Source of the DNA: an uncultured Draconibacterium sp.
GTDB taxonomy: Bacteria; Bacteroidota; Bacteroidia; Bacteroidales; Prolixibacteraceae
DNA length: 64,000 nt
Reading direction: 5' to 3'
Assembly: GCF_963676735.1 (NCBI RefSeq)
Contig: NZ_OY781464.1
Location: 3,567,001 to 3,631,000 of the forward strand
The notes under the pieces are model-generated. The model was not told the DNA's origin. It worked only from the letters and a program-made list of their open reading frames with translations, and ran no database searches. Position 1 is the first letter of the stretch. The number at the start of each line of letters is the position of its first letter. The translations under genes were made by a program, and so were the position numbers. Shown in pieces: positions 42,214-51,649 of the stretch.

Positions 42214-44433
42214 GTGAGATATACAATTTTAACACTTTTTATTCTATTGACTTTTGGGCTGCAGGCTCAAATCAGTATTGATGAAGCCCGCAAAAAGGAA
42301 GTTGGAGCTATTGTTACCATATCAGGAACAGTTACCAACGGGACGGAGCTTGGAACAATAAGATACATCCAGGATAAAACCGCAGGAATTGGCATTTACG
42401 ACACTGCCTTAACCAATTTGCAACGAGGCGACTCGGTTACCGTTACCGGCAAATTAGACGATTTCAATAATTTGCTTGAAATTACTGCAATTAGCAACTA
42501 TACCAAACATGCCTCGGGAGTGGCATTACCAAACCCTCAAACAATTAACATCCGCGATATTGGAGAAGATTACGAAGCCGAATTATTAAAGCTGAACAAT
42601 GTGAGGTTTGTAAATGCAGGAGGACAATTTGCCGGAAATGAAAATTACGATTTTACAGATGGAACAGACGAAGGCGTACTCCGGATAAACACAAGCAGTC
42701 CACTTGTTGGGCAGGCGATTCCCACCGGAGAATTCGACCTTGTTGCGATATGTTCACAATACTCCTGGACCAACAACGATACCAGAACAGGTTATCAGCT
42801 TTTACCACGCGATGCCAACGACTTTATTTCCGGAAACAGTATTCATTTTACCACTGCTGTTCATCCAATCAACACCACAACCAACGCCATAACCCTTGAA
42901 TGGAACACTGATGTTGAAGGTACTTCAGAAATCAGGTATGGCTCAACCATGAATACATCTGCGCTGGATATGCAAGCAAGTGGATCGTCAACTCAAAACA
43001 ACGACGAACACACACACCAGGTGCAAATAACTGGCTTGCAGGATGCTGAAATAATTTATGTCCAGGCCTTTTCGGCCACCGAAACAGATACTGCTTTCTC
43101 GGCCATTTCTGCATTTGTAACAAAATCCAACTCAAGCGGAAAAATTAATGCTTATTTTAACTCGGCCATCGACGATACCCATGCGACCACAAATACGGCA
43201 ATGAATATAGGAAATGCAATGCCCGACACCTTAATCGCCTATATTAATCGTGCCAAAGCAACAATAGACTTCTGTATTTACAACATTAATAATGCTCAAA
43301 TAACCGATGCACTGAATGCGGCAAACAACAGGGGTGTTACCATACGTTTTATAACTTGCGAGTCAACAGCTCACGTGAGCACCAGTTATTTAAACAACAA
43401 CATTCCGGTACTTGAACGTCCCGAGCTCGCCGAAGGTGGACTTATGCATAACAAGTTTGTAATTTTTGATGCCAACACCAGCAACCCAAACGATGCATGG
43501 GTTTGGTCGGGTTCAACCAACCTTACCGAAGGACAATTATTTACTGATGCCAACAACATGATTTTTATTCAGGACCAGGCGCTGGCAAGAGTTTATGAAC
43601 TTGAGTTTGAAGAAATGTGGGGCAGCAGTAACGAACAACCAAACGCTGGAAATGCAAAATTCGGAGATGCTAAGATCAACAATACACCACACTCCATTCA
43701 AGTTGGAGACATCGTTGTAGAATGTTTTTTCAGCCCATCAGACAATACCAACCAGCAACTAATTAATGCAATGAATTCTGCTGATAATGATTTGAGTATT
43801 GAAACCATGCTGATAACCCGATCTGATTTGGCAAATGCCATTACAGATGCCTACAACCGAGGAGTTAACGTTAGTGTTTTATCAAATTATTCAGGCGACA
43901 ATACCGAAACCGTGAATAACATACTGGGAAATACGCTTCCGGATAACAAATATATTTTTGATGATGTTGCTGCCGGTGTTCTTCACCACAAACTAGCCTT
44001 AATTGATGCTCAGCAGCCCGATTCTGATCCGCAGGTAATTACCGGCAGTCATAACTGGAGCAACTCGGCCAACGACCGAAACGACGAAAACACACTCATC
44101 ATTCATGATGCTGATATTGCAAACCAGTACTATCAACAATTTGCCTATCGTTTCGAGCAAAATAACGGAACGCTTGTTTTATCGGCCTTGCAGATTTCAT
44201 CTGTCGACCTGAAAGTATTTCCTAATCCAACCGAAGGTCAACTAACTTTAAGTGCCACACAAAATATCGTAAAAATAACGATGGTATCTTCAACGGGCTC
44301 AATAATAAAGGAGTGGCACCCCAATACAACAGCGGCTGAAATTAATTTACCACATCAAATAACAGGACTTTTTATTTTAGAAGTTGAACTGAAAAACGGG
44401 ACATCCAATTCTTACAAAATTCTGAAAAAATAG
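42214..44433 (+). CDS. Secreted phospholipase D-like protein with T9SS sorting domain
   Basis: Exported protein of 739 residues starting at GTG. Signal peptide ends about LQAQ (20). An OB-fold domain like those of secreted nucleases spans about 25-195 (AIVTISGTVTNG, VTVTGKLDDFNN). A fibronectin-type region follows (210-305). Two PLD half-sites come next, HNKFVIFD near 411 and HHKLALID near 592, each HxK with Asn or Ser further on. A type A T9SS C-terminal domain (KVFPNPTEGQLTL) ends the protein. It may be an extracellular nuclease or phosphodiesterase; the substrate cannot be told. Confidence 0.82.
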   Translation: MRYTILTLFILLTFGLQAQISIDEARKKEVGAIVTISGTVTNGTELGTIRYIQDKTAGIGIYDTALTNLQRGDSVTVTGKLDDFNNLLEITAISNYTKHASGVALPNPQTINIRDIGEDYEAELLKLNNVRFVNAGGQFAGNENYDFTDGTDEGVLRINTSSPLVGQAIPTGEFDLVAICSQYSWTNNDTRTGYQLLPRDANDFISGNSIHFTTAVHPINTTTNAITLEWNTDVEGTSEIRYGSTMNTSALDMQASGSSTQNNDEHTHQVQITGLQDAEIIYVQAFSATETDTAFSAISAFVTKSNSSGKINAYFNSAIDDTHATTNTAMNIGNAMPDTLIAYINRAKATIDFCIYNINNAQITDALNAANNRGVTIRFITCESTAHVSTSYLNNNIPVLERPELAEGGLMHNKFVIFDANTSNPNDAWVWSGSTNLTEGQLFTDANNMIFIQDQALARVYELEFEEMWGSSNEQPNAGNAKFGDAKINNTPHSIQVGDIVVECFFSPSDNTNQQLINAMNSADNDLSIETMLITRSDLANAITDAYNRGVNVSVLSNYSGDNTETVNNILGNTLPDNKYIFDDVAAGVLHHKLALIDAQQPDSDPQVITGSHNWSNSANDRNDENTLIIHDADIANQYYQQFAYRFEQNNGTLVLSALQISSVDLKVFPNPTEGQLTLSATQNIVKITMVSSTGSIIKEWHPNTTAAEINLPHQITGLFILEVELKNGTSNSYKILKK

Positions 44434-44465
44434 AAAAAAAGCTTTCCGAACGGAAAGCTTTTTTT
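44434..44465 (+). terminator. Intrinsic terminator of the PLD-type gene
   Basis: Stem AAAAAAGCTTTCCG with CGGAAAGCTTTTTT and a short loop, directly after the stop codon. Confidence 0.88.
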
Positions 44466-44653
44466 GCATTGTAAATTAGAATTACCTCCGAGCTTTAAGC
44501 TTCACTGCATGTCATTGAACAATTTCCTTTCATGCATCTTTCAATATCAAACACATACGTAACCAACAAAACATGATTGTGCCTAAATTAACTATTGATT
44601 AAAACCTTTTATCAAAAAGAAAGTATGTATATTAAAACCTAAATTAAAGTACA

Positions 44654-45661
44654 ATGAGCGACAGGAGATCCTTTTTAAAATCGTTGGCCGGTGCAACTGC
44701 CGGAATTGCAATAACATCAAAAGCACTCGGAAACGACCAAAAATCGCGCGACCGACTTGGTGAAGTTCTGCCCAAACGAAAATTAGGAAGAACAGGAGAA
44801 CTCGTTACCATGTTGGGAACCGGTGGCTACCACATTGGCTGGACAACCGAGCGTGATGCACAAGAAGTTATTGAAGCATCAATTGAAGGAGGCGTACGTT
44901 TTTTCGATACCGCTGAAAGCTATTCAAAAGGTGTTAGTGAGGAGCGTTATGGAAAATACCTCACTCCCAAATATCGCGATTTGGTTTTCCTGATGACCAA
45001 GTCGACCGGACGCGATGCTAAAACCGTTCAGGAACACCTCGAAGGCTCGCTTCGGCGCTTAAAAGTAGACCAATTGGATTTGTACCAGGTTCACTCTATT
45101 CAAACTCCTGACGATGTGGACAACCGCATTAAAAATGGCGTTTTAGAAGTATTACTAAAGGCGCAGCAGCAAGGCAAAATAAAATACCTTGGATTCACCG
45201 GCCATCAAAACCCTTATGCTCATACCCGCATGCTTGATCAAACACAAGAAAGCGACATTTTTGATACCGTATTAATGCCCGTAAATGTGCTCGACCAAAC
45301 CTATTTCAGTTTCACCAAAAACGTTATTCCTCCAGCCTTGGAAAGAAATATGGGAATACTTGCCATAAAATCATTAGCCGACGGAAGATTCTTTGCAAAA
45401 AAAGAAAAAGTAAACTGGACATCAGATGATCCTTTAATACCAAATTATTTAAGCATTAAAGAGGCCATGCATTTTGTATGGTCGCTACCGGTAAGTGTTC
45501 TTATTTCAGGAAATGAAAATGCAACCTATATGCGTGAGAAAATTGCATTGGCACGATCGTTTACTGCACTAACTGAAGAACAAAAACTGGCTCTTGTTGA
45601 TAAAGTGCGCGATATTGCCTTAACCGGTAAACTGGAATACTTTAAAAAGAAAGAAGTTTAA
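44654..45661 (+). CDS. Aldo/keto reductase with Tat signal
   Basis: Protein of 335 residues with a twin-arginine signal (DRRSFLKSLAGATAG), so probably folded and exported with its cofactor. The aldo/keto barrel follows: GTGGYHIGW, then RFFDTAESYSKG with the active-site Asp and Tyr, FLMTKS with the active-site Lys, and YQVHSIQ. The C-terminal half keeps the FTKNVIPPALE and LISGNENATYM blocks. Tat-exported reductases of this type are common in Bacteroidota; the substrate is unknown. Confidence 0.9.
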   Translation: MSDRRSFLKSLAGATAGIAITSKALGNDQKSRDRLGEVLPKRKLGRTGELVTMLGTGGYHIGWTTERDAQEVIEASIEGGVRFFDTAESYSKGVSEERYGKYLTPKYRDLVFLMTKSTGRDAKTVQEHLEGSLRRLKVDQLDLYQVHSIQTPDDVDNRIKNGVLEVLLKAQQQGKIKYLGFTGHQNPYAHTRMLDQTQESDIFDTVLMPVNVLDQTYFSFTKNVIPPALERNMGILAIKSLADGRFFAKKEKVNWTSDDPLIPNYLSIKEAMHFVWSLPVSVLISGNENATYMREKIALARSFTALTEEQKLALVDKVRDIALTGKLEYFKKKEV

Positions 45662-45678
45662 ATAGCATACAAAGAAAA

Positions 45679-45704
45679 ATCCCGGTGCCTCTGCAACCGG
45701 GATT
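45679..45704 (+). terminator. Hairpin downstream of the aldo/keto reductase gene
   Basis: Nine-base stem (AATCCCGGT with ACCGGGATT) 17 bases after the stop. The T-run after it is poor, so termination may be weak. Confidence 0.45.
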
Positions 45705-45823
45705 CAAACTAAACCTAACTAAACCAAACTTATGAAAAAACAGCAAATTGCTGTGAAGTATTTTTATTTCTAATCTGTTTTCTGAAAAAACGAGCTTTTT
45801 CGCTTTTCAGTTTAATTGTTTTC

Positions 45824-46324
45824 ATGACACTTGGAAAATTACAAATACCGTGCCAAAAACTAATTTCAGGAGAACAAACTGGAGTTGACCGTGCAATTTT
45901 AGATGCCTGCCTTGTCAATTCATTTCCATGCGGGGGTTGGTGCCCCAAAAACCGTTTGGCCGAAGATGGAATAATCTCCCGAAAATATCCTTTAACCGAA
46001 ATGCCTGAAACCGACTATTGCTACCGAACGCGCCAAAATGTGTTCGACTCTGATGGCACTCTGATTCTAACTCCGGGACAACCGAAAGGAGGCACGCTAT
46101 TAACCGGAGACTATGCCCGGGAGCTAAAACGTCCTCTAAAAACCATACACCCTGAGATGAATCCAAAACATTTAAGCCCCTGGTTAATTTGCAATAACAT
46201 TCAAATCCTTCATATCGCAGGCCCTCGGGAAAGCGAATGGCCCGAAGCCTATCCAAAAGCCTATCAAATTGCTGTAGAACTTATCGTTCAAATTAAATTA
46301 TATGCAATAGAAAGCAGGCCCTGA
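45824..46324 (+). CDS. Putative molybdenum-cofactor carrier protein (SLOG fold)
   Basis: Cytoplasmic protein of 166 residues. Family marks are LISGEQTGVDRAILDACL near residues 12-29, GGWCPKNRLAEDG near 39-51, and TLILTPGQPKGGT near 82-94, as in the Rossmann-like putative molybdenum carrier family (Moco carrier, PF12694 from memory). The fold belongs to the SLOG group, which includes nucleotide-binding proteins. No molybdoenzyme gene is near, so the ligand is uncertain. Confidence 0.8.
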   Translation: MTLGKLQIPCQKLISGEQTGVDRAILDACLVNSFPCGGWCPKNRLAEDGIISRKYPLTEMPETDYCYRTRQNVFDSDGTLILTPGQPKGGTLLTGDYARELKRPLKTIHPEMNPKHLSPWLICNNIQILHIAGPRESEWPEAYPKAYQIAVELIVQIKLYAIESRP

Positions 46325-46343
46325 TTTTATTTCAAAAAATAAA

Positions 46344-46351
46344 TATCTTTG
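46344..46351 (+). promoter_or_regulatory. Promoter -7 element of lepA
   Basis: TATCTTTG, exact TAnnTTTG match, 50 bases upstream of the lepA ATG. Confidence 0.65.
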
Positions 46352-46401
46352 CGCAAAATTTTAGGGAACCATTTAAAGGAATGGTTGTTAACAGGTAGTA
46401 A

Positions 46402-48189
46402 ATGGAGAATATTCGGAATTTTTGCATAATTGCACACATTGATCACGGGAAAAGCACTTTGGCTGATCGCCTTTTGGAGTTTACCAAAACAGTTAGCGAA
46501 CGCGAAATGCATGCGCAGGTGCTTGACAGCATGGACCTGGAACAGGAACGTGGCATTACAATTAAAAGCCATGCCATACAGATGGACTATGTGCATGAAG
46601 GAACTGCATTTAAACTAAACCTGATTGACACACCCGGACACGTTGATTTCTCGTACGAAGTTTCAAGATCGATTGCAGCCTGCGAAGGTGCCCTGCTGAT
46701 TATTGATGCCACACAAGGCATTCAGGCTCAAACCATTTCCAACTTATACCTGGCCATTGAAAACGACCTTGAAATTATTCCGGTACTGAACAAAATGGAT
46801 TTACCCAATGCAATGCCCGAAGTGGTAGAGGACCAGATAATTGACCTGATTGGATGCGACCGTGAAGATATAATCCGAGCCAGCGGCAAAACCGGCGAGG
46901 GAGTGCAAGAAATACTCGACCATATTATTGCCAAGGTACCACATCCGCAAGGCGACCCCAATGCACCCTTACAGGCTTTAATCTTTGATTCGGTGTTTAA
47001 CTCGTTTCGCGGAATTATAGCTTATTTTAAAATACAAAATGGCCAGATACGCAAAAAGGACCTGGTAAAGTTTGTTGCTACCGGCAAAAAATACGACGCT
47101 GATGAAGTGGGCGTATTAAAACTGAGCATGCAGCCGCGCGACGTGTTGGGTCCCGGCGATGTTGGCTATATTATTTCAGGAATTAAAACTGCCAAAGAAG
47201 TTAAAGTTGGCGACACTATAACCCATGTTGAAAAACCTTGCGATAAGGCAATTGAAGGTTTCGAGGAAGTTAAGCCAATGGTTTTTGCAGGTGTTTACCC
47301 AATTGATGCCGATGATTACGAAGATTTACGTGCAGCAATGGACAAACTGCAGCTAAACGATGCTTCGTTAACCTTTGAGCCGGAATCATCTGCGGCTCTT
47401 GGATTCGGATTCAGGTGTGGATTTTTAGGGTTGTTGCACATGGAGATCATTCAGGAAAGACTCGAACGGGAATTCGACATGAATGTGATTACAACAGTAC
47501 CTAACGTTTCGTACAAAGCACAACTTACCGATGGTAGTGAAATAACGGTTTACAATCCTTCGGGAATGCCGGCATCAACCACTGTTGAAGAAATACAGGA
47601 ACCGTACATTCGGGCCAACATTATTACAGCATCGGAATTTATTGGGCCGGTAATGACCTTGTGCCTCGACAAACGTGGTGAGCTGATAAGCCAGAACTAC
47701 CTTACCGCCGAACGCGCCGAGCTTGTATTTAATCTGCCGCTTGGTGAAATAGTTTTTGACTTTTACGACAAACTAAAAAGTATCTCAAAAGGTTACGCAT
47801 CTTTTGACTACCATATGAGTGGCTACAAACCAGCCAAACTGGTGCGACTTGATATTTTATTAAATGGCGAAATGGTTGATGCCCTGTCAACCTTAATACA
47901 CTTTGATAATGCCTATCCGTTTGGACGTCGTATGTGCGAAAAACTAAAAGAACTTATTCCGAGACAACAATTCGACATAGCCATTCAGGCAGCCATTGGC
48001 GCTAAAATTATTGCTCGCGAAACGGTTAAGGCTGTACGAAAAGATGTAACTGCAAAATGTTATGGAGGCGATATAACCCGAAAACGTAAACTCCTTGAAA
48101 AACAGAAAAAAGGAAAGAAAAGAATGAAACAGGTTGGAAATGTTGAGGTTCCGCAAAAAGCTTTCCTTGCAGTATTAAAACTCGACTAA
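46402..48189 (+). CDS. lepA: Elongation factor 4 (LepA)
   Basis: Ribosome-bound GTPase of 595 residues. G1 reads AHIDHGKSTL near 13-22, G3 is DTPGHVDFS near 74, and G4 is NKMD near 128. The LepA-specific end KGKKRMKQVGNVEVPQKAF is present. It can back-translocate ribosomes or affect initiation under stress. The length is typical of the family. Confidence 0.97.
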   Translation: MENIRNFCIIAHIDHGKSTLADRLLEFTKTVSEREMHAQVLDSMDLEQERGITIKSHAIQMDYVHEGTAFKLNLIDTPGHVDFSYEVSRSIAACEGALLIIDATQGIQAQTISNLYLAIENDLEIIPVLNKMDLPNAMPEVVEDQIIDLIGCDREDIIRASGKTGEGVQEILDHIIAKVPHPQGDPNAPLQALIFDSVFNSFRGIIAYFKIQNGQIRKKDLVKFVATGKKYDADEVGVLKLSMQPRDVLGPGDVGYIISGIKTAKEVKVGDTITHVEKPCDKAIEGFEEVKPMVFAGVYPIDADDYEDLRAAMDKLQLNDASLTFEPESSAALGFGFRCGFLGLLHMEIIQERLEREFDMNVITTVPNVSYKAQLTDGSEITVYNPSGMPASTTVEEIQEPYIRANIITASEFIGPVMTLCLDKRGELISQNYLTAERAELVFNLPLGEIVFDFYDKLKSISKGYASFDYHMSGYKPAKLVRLDILLNGEMVDALSTLIHFDNAYPFGRRMCEKLKELIPRQQFDIAIQAAIGAKIIARETVKAVRKDVTAKCYGGDITRKRKLLEKQKKGKKRMKQVGNVEVPQKAFLAVLKLD

Positions 48190-48203
48190 CAAAAACTCAT
48201 CAT

Positions 48204-48243
48204 AAAAAATGCCCGAATGAAGATTCATTCGGGCATTTTTTTT
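48204..48243. terminator. Bidirectional intrinsic terminator
   Basis: Twelve-base stem (ATGCCCGAATGA with TCATTCGGGCAT) with A-run before and T-run after, between the convergent lepA and response-regulator genes. Confidence 0.9.
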
Positions 48244-48265
48244 CGTTTTAGTATAAGGCATGGTA

Positions 48266-48955
48266 TTAAACAATCAATTTATATCCTTTTCCATGCACAT
48301 TAATTATTTCAACAGAAGGCTCATCTTTTAAGTGTTTACGCAGTTTGGTAATGTATACATCCATGCTTCGTGCATTAAAATAGTTATCATCAATCCAAAT
48401 TGATTTTAAGGCATAGTTTCGTTCCAATACTTTATTTGCATTCTGGCAAAGCAACTTTAAAAGGTCCGATTCTTTTGTGGTTAGTTTTACGGCATCATCG
48501 CCTTCGCTAAGTGTTTGCTTTCGAGTATCAAAAGTATATTTCCCCAGGGTAAATACCTGCTGAGCACTGGTTTGTCCTTCCTGCGAGGTACGACGCAAAA
48601 TTGCCTCAATGCGCATAATCAGTTCTTCCATGCTAAAGGGCTTGGTTATGTAATCATCGGCCCCCAGCTTAAAGCCCTCCAAAACATCATCTTTCATGTT
48701 TTTTGCCGTTAGAAAGATAATGGGGATATCGGCATTTATTATACGAATATCTTTGGCAAGGGTAAAACCGTCTTTTTTTGGCATCATTACATCCAACACA
48801 CAGATATCAAAATGCTCTTTCATAAAACCTTTATATGCAGCTTCGCCATCGGGATAGAGTTCGGCATCAAATCCTTTAGCTACTAAATATTCTTTTAACA
48901 ACAATCCTAAATTCTCGTCGTCTTCGGCTAATAATAATTTTGTTTTTTGTTCCAT
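48266..48955 (-). CDS. OmpR-family response regulator
   Basis: Cytoplasmic regulator of 229 residues. The receiver domain has acidic residues EDDE at 11-14, the phosphoacceptor Asp55 in CVLDVMMPKKDG, and FLTAKN near 105. The C-terminal winged helix (SLRKHL-type, here ITKLRKHLKDEPSVEII) follows. It lies 2 bases after the histidine-kinase gene. The pair resembles RprX/RprY of Bacteroides, but that assignment was not tested. Confidence 0.93.
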   Translation of the reverse strand: MEQKTKLLLAEDDENLGLLLKEYLVAKGFDAELYPDGEAAYKGFMKEHFDICVLDVMMPKKDGFTLAKDIRIINADIPIIFLTAKNMKDDVLEGFKLGADDYITKPFSMEELIMRIEAILRRTSQEGQTSAQQVFTLGKYTFDTRKQTLSEGDDAVKLTTKESDLLKLLCQNANKVLERNYALKSIWIDDNYFNARSMDVYITKLRKHLKDEPSVEIINVHGKGYKLIV

Positions 48956-48957
48956 GG

Positions 48958-50499
48958 TTAATTACTTATTTGTGGGAAATAAATTTTAAACTTTGTTCCT
49001 TTATTTAATGCACTTTCAACTTTAATTGTACCGTTATGCAGGTCTACAATTTTTTTTACATAACTTAAACCCAGTCCAAATCCCTTAACGTCGTGTACAT
49101 TACCTGTTGGCACCCGGTAAAACCGATCAAAAATCTGCGCCTGATGTTCTTTAGCAATTCCAATGCCATTATCCTGCACAGAAATAAGCAGCTGGCCTTT
49201 TCGGTTTTCAGTTTTCACCCAAATTTCCGGTTTTTCCGAGCTGTACTTCATTGCATTGTCAAGCAAGTTAAAAATTACATTTGTAATATGCACCTCATCT
49301 CCTTTAATAAGTGCGTTTTCTGCTAAAATTTCGGTATGAAGTGCTCCATTTTTGTTGTTAACACGCAGCTCAAAATTACCGGTAACGGTGCGTACCATAT
49401 TGTTTGCGTCAAATTCGCGCAATTTTAATTTTAAGCGACCTTCGTTAAACACAGCCATTTGCAACACTTTTTCAACCTGAAAGCTCAATCGTTTACTTTC
49501 CTGGTTGATAACCCGCGAAACATGTTCGATAGTTGATGGTGTATTAGCAATACTGCCATCTTGTAACATCTGACTGGCCAGGGAGATAGTTGAAATCGGG
49601 GTTTTTAACTCGTGTGTCATGTTATTAATAAAGTCGTTTTTAATATTCGACAACTTTTTTTGACGCATAATTACCATCAAAGCGTAGGCAAAAATTGCCA
49701 CCAACAATCCGGTTAAAATTATGGTGGGGATAATTGTTAGCCCGGTTTGCTTAAATAAATATCCTTTTTGATGTGGAAAATAAACATTCAGGTAATTGGG
49801 TTTGGCGCCACCGTAATCATTCTGAAACAATAGCTGACTAAATTCTTTTGTATTTTTCCCGACATGATAGTCTTTTTCGCCAACCAGAATATCTTCGCGC
49901 CCTAATGTTGCATTTGTAACTGCGTATTTATAGTCCAGTCTTATATCGGCCTGGTTCATTGCCAAAGTTAAAAGGTCTGCCAAACGTGTGGTATCAACAC
50001 GTTTTTCAATCGGTCTGTCTTCCAGGTACAAAATTTCAAAATTCTTCCAGTTAACATCACGCAACCATTGTTCCCTGCGGCGTTCATTTTCCTGTCGGCT
50101 TATCAATAATTGCTCAATGGTTAAAAAGCCGGTACCACCATTTACCGTATCTTGTTTTTGCATTTGATAGCGTTCTTCAAGCTGGCCGTACACTTTCTTT
50201 TGAGAGAACGAAAACTGAAAATTCAATAAGCTACCTTTATTTCCTCTCGGAAAAACACCATTGAATTCGTTAGCACCGCTTCCGGGAATTAGTCCTTCCC
50301 GAACATATTGTCGGGCAATATATTCCTCATCGGCCTCCAACTGCCGTGCAACCTGTACCAAAGCATTAATAACCTGCTTATTAAACTGCTCCTCCCTGAT
50401 ATCGGCTGCCGATTTTATCATCGACGCCTGCACCAATATCAACCCCGACAGCACAACAGCCATCAACACTATTAATGTTATTAACATTTTTCGACTCAT
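48958..50499 (-). CDS. Two-component sensor histidine kinase
   Basis: Inner-membrane sensor of 513 residues: a first membrane segment (about 6-28), a periplasmic domain of about 225 residues, and a second segment (255-277). The kinase core has the H-box NNMTHELKTPIS (His296), the N-box NVIFNLLDNAMKYS near 410, and G boxes DNGIGIA and GFGLGLSY. It is transcribed with the response regulator just downstream. The -7 element ends only 4 bases before the ATG at 50499, so the mRNA is probably leaderless or starts at a second Met (50487). It resembles RprX-type sensors. Confidence 0.93.
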   Translation of the reverse strand: MSRKMLITLIVLMAVVLSGLILVQASMIKSAADIREEQFNKQVINALVQVARQLEADEEYIARQYVREGLIPGSGANEFNGVFPRGNKGSLLNFQFSFSQKKVYGQLEERYQMQKQDTVNGGTGFLTIEQLLISRQENERRREQWLRDVNWKNFEILYLEDRPIEKRVDTTRLADLLTLAMNQADIRLDYKYAVTNATLGREDILVGEKDYHVGKNTKEFSQLLFQNDYGGAKPNYLNVYFPHQKGYLFKQTGLTIIPTIILTGLLVAIFAYALMVIMRQKKLSNIKNDFINNMTHELKTPISTISLASQMLQDGSIANTPSTIEHVSRVINQESKRLSFQVEKVLQMAVFNEGRLKLKLREFDANNMVRTVTGNFELRVNNKNGALHTEILAENALIKGDEVHITNVIFNLLDNAMKYSSEKPEIWVKTENRKGQLLISVQDNGIGIAKEHQAQIFDRFYRVPTGNVHDVKGFGLGLSYVKKIVDLHNGTIKVESALNKGTKFKIYFPQISN

Positions 50500-50503
50500 G
50501 CGG

Positions 50504-50511
50504 CAAAGATA
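50504..50511 (-). promoter_or_regulatory. Promoter -7 element of the two-component operon
   Basis: The minus strand reads TATCTTTG, an exact match, 4 bases from the annotated ATG of the kinase. Confidence 0.55.
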
Positions 50512-50621
50512 ATTTTAAAGAAATGCTGATAATATGGCACTTAACATTATTTAACAGGATATAGTGATTTGTAAAATTAATTAACCAACCACAAGCCAGT
50601 ACAGCCTTAATTTCGCATTAT

Positions 50622-51194
50622 TTAAAACTTTTCAGTTAAAACTTTCTCTATTACTTCCGGGAAATGACGGTATTCGAGCTCGTGTACTTTTTGGGCAACC
50701 ATTTCGGGGGTATCTTCAGGTGTAAGCTCGCATTTGGCTTGGAATATAATTTTACCTTCATCGTACTTCTGGTTTACGTAATGAATGGTAATACCGGAAA
50801 AAGCTTCTTTGTTTTCCACAACTGCCTGGTGTACATTCATTCCGTACATTCCCTTGCCGCCATAGCGGGGTAAAAGCGCCGGGTGAATATTGATTATTGT
50901 GAAGTTTTCAACGAGGTTTTCGGGTATTAACCATAAAAAACCGGCCAATACAATCAGGTCCACTTTACGATTTCTTAATGTTTGAACAATATCGTTTGTT
51001 TGATAGAACTGCTCTCGACCAAATATAAAGGTTTCCACACCGTTATTTTTTGCCCTTACCAAGGCATAGGCATCCGATTTGTTTGCCCATAGCGAATCGA
51101 TGATAATTTTTTCATTACCAGAAAAATACTGAAATATGTTCTCGGCGTTGGTTCCCGAGCCTGAGGCGAATACTGCAATCCTCTTTTCTACCAT
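50622..51194 (-). CDS. purN: Phosphoribosylglycinamide formyltransferase PurN
   Basis: Purine-pathway enzyme of 190 residues that formylates GAR from 10-formyl-THF. The N-terminal strand ASGSGTNAENIF is the phosphate-binding loop. The active-site run INIHPALLPRYGGKG carries Asn and His near residues 98-100, and a later Asp lies in YDEGKIIF. Slightly shorter than E. coli PurN. It stands alone upstream of the divergent acpP operon. Confidence 0.95.
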   Translation of the reverse strand: MVEKRIAVFASGSGTNAENIFQYFSGNEKIIIDSLWANKSDAYALVRAKNNGVETFIFGREQFYQTNDIVQTLRNRKVDLIVLAGFLWLIPENLVENFTIINIHPALLPRYGGKGMYGMNVHQAVVENKEAFSGITIHYVNQKYDEGKIIFQAKCELTPEDTPEMVAQKVHELEYRHFPEVIEKVLTEKF

Positions 51195-51321
51195 TTTAAC
51201 GTTTCTTTAGACTTTAAAACTTTTAAACAAATCGTTCAATTTTAGGCAATTAATCGTAATCTACGTGGTTACGTTAACATCTTTTTTAATTTTTTTCTTG
51301 GAGATTTAAACCGTAAATGTA

Positions 51322-51329
51322 TTACTTTG
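51322..51329 (+). promoter_or_regulatory. Possible promoter -7 element of the acpP operon
   Basis: TTACTTTG, one base from TAnnTTTG, 48 bases before the acpP ATG, with TTG about 21 bases upstream. Confidence 0.4.
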
Positions 51330-51377
51330 CAGCGAATTATTTAAAACAAAATTTAGTATTAATTAAAATTAAGAATT

Positions 51378-51611
51378 ATGTCTGACGTTGCAGCAAAAGT
51401 AAAAGCAATAATCGTTGATAAATTAGGTGTTGACGAAAGTGAAGTAACTACAGAAGCATCTTTCACTAATGACCTTGGTGCTGACTCACTTGACACAGTT
51501 GAATTAATCATGGAATTCGAGAAAGAATTTGATCTTGCTATTCCAGACGACGAGGCAGAAAAAATTTCTACAGTAGGTGAAGCAATCGCTCACATCGAAG
51601 CTGCTCTTTAA
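51378..51611 (+). CDS. acpP: Acyl carrier protein
   Basis: Small acidic helix bundle of 77 residues carrying the growing fatty acid on 4'-phosphopantetheine at Ser37 (GADSLDTVELIM). The first gene of the acpP-fabF-rnc operon. It may also supply acyl chains to the GlsB-like and lipid A enzymes. Confidence 0.97.
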   Translation: MSDVAAKVKAIIVDKLGVDESEVTTEASFTNDLGADSLDTVELIMEFEKEFDLAIPDDEAEKISTVGEAIAHIEAAL

Positions 51612-51649
51612 TTTTTTTAGCATAAGAAGTTATATTATAGAATTCATTT

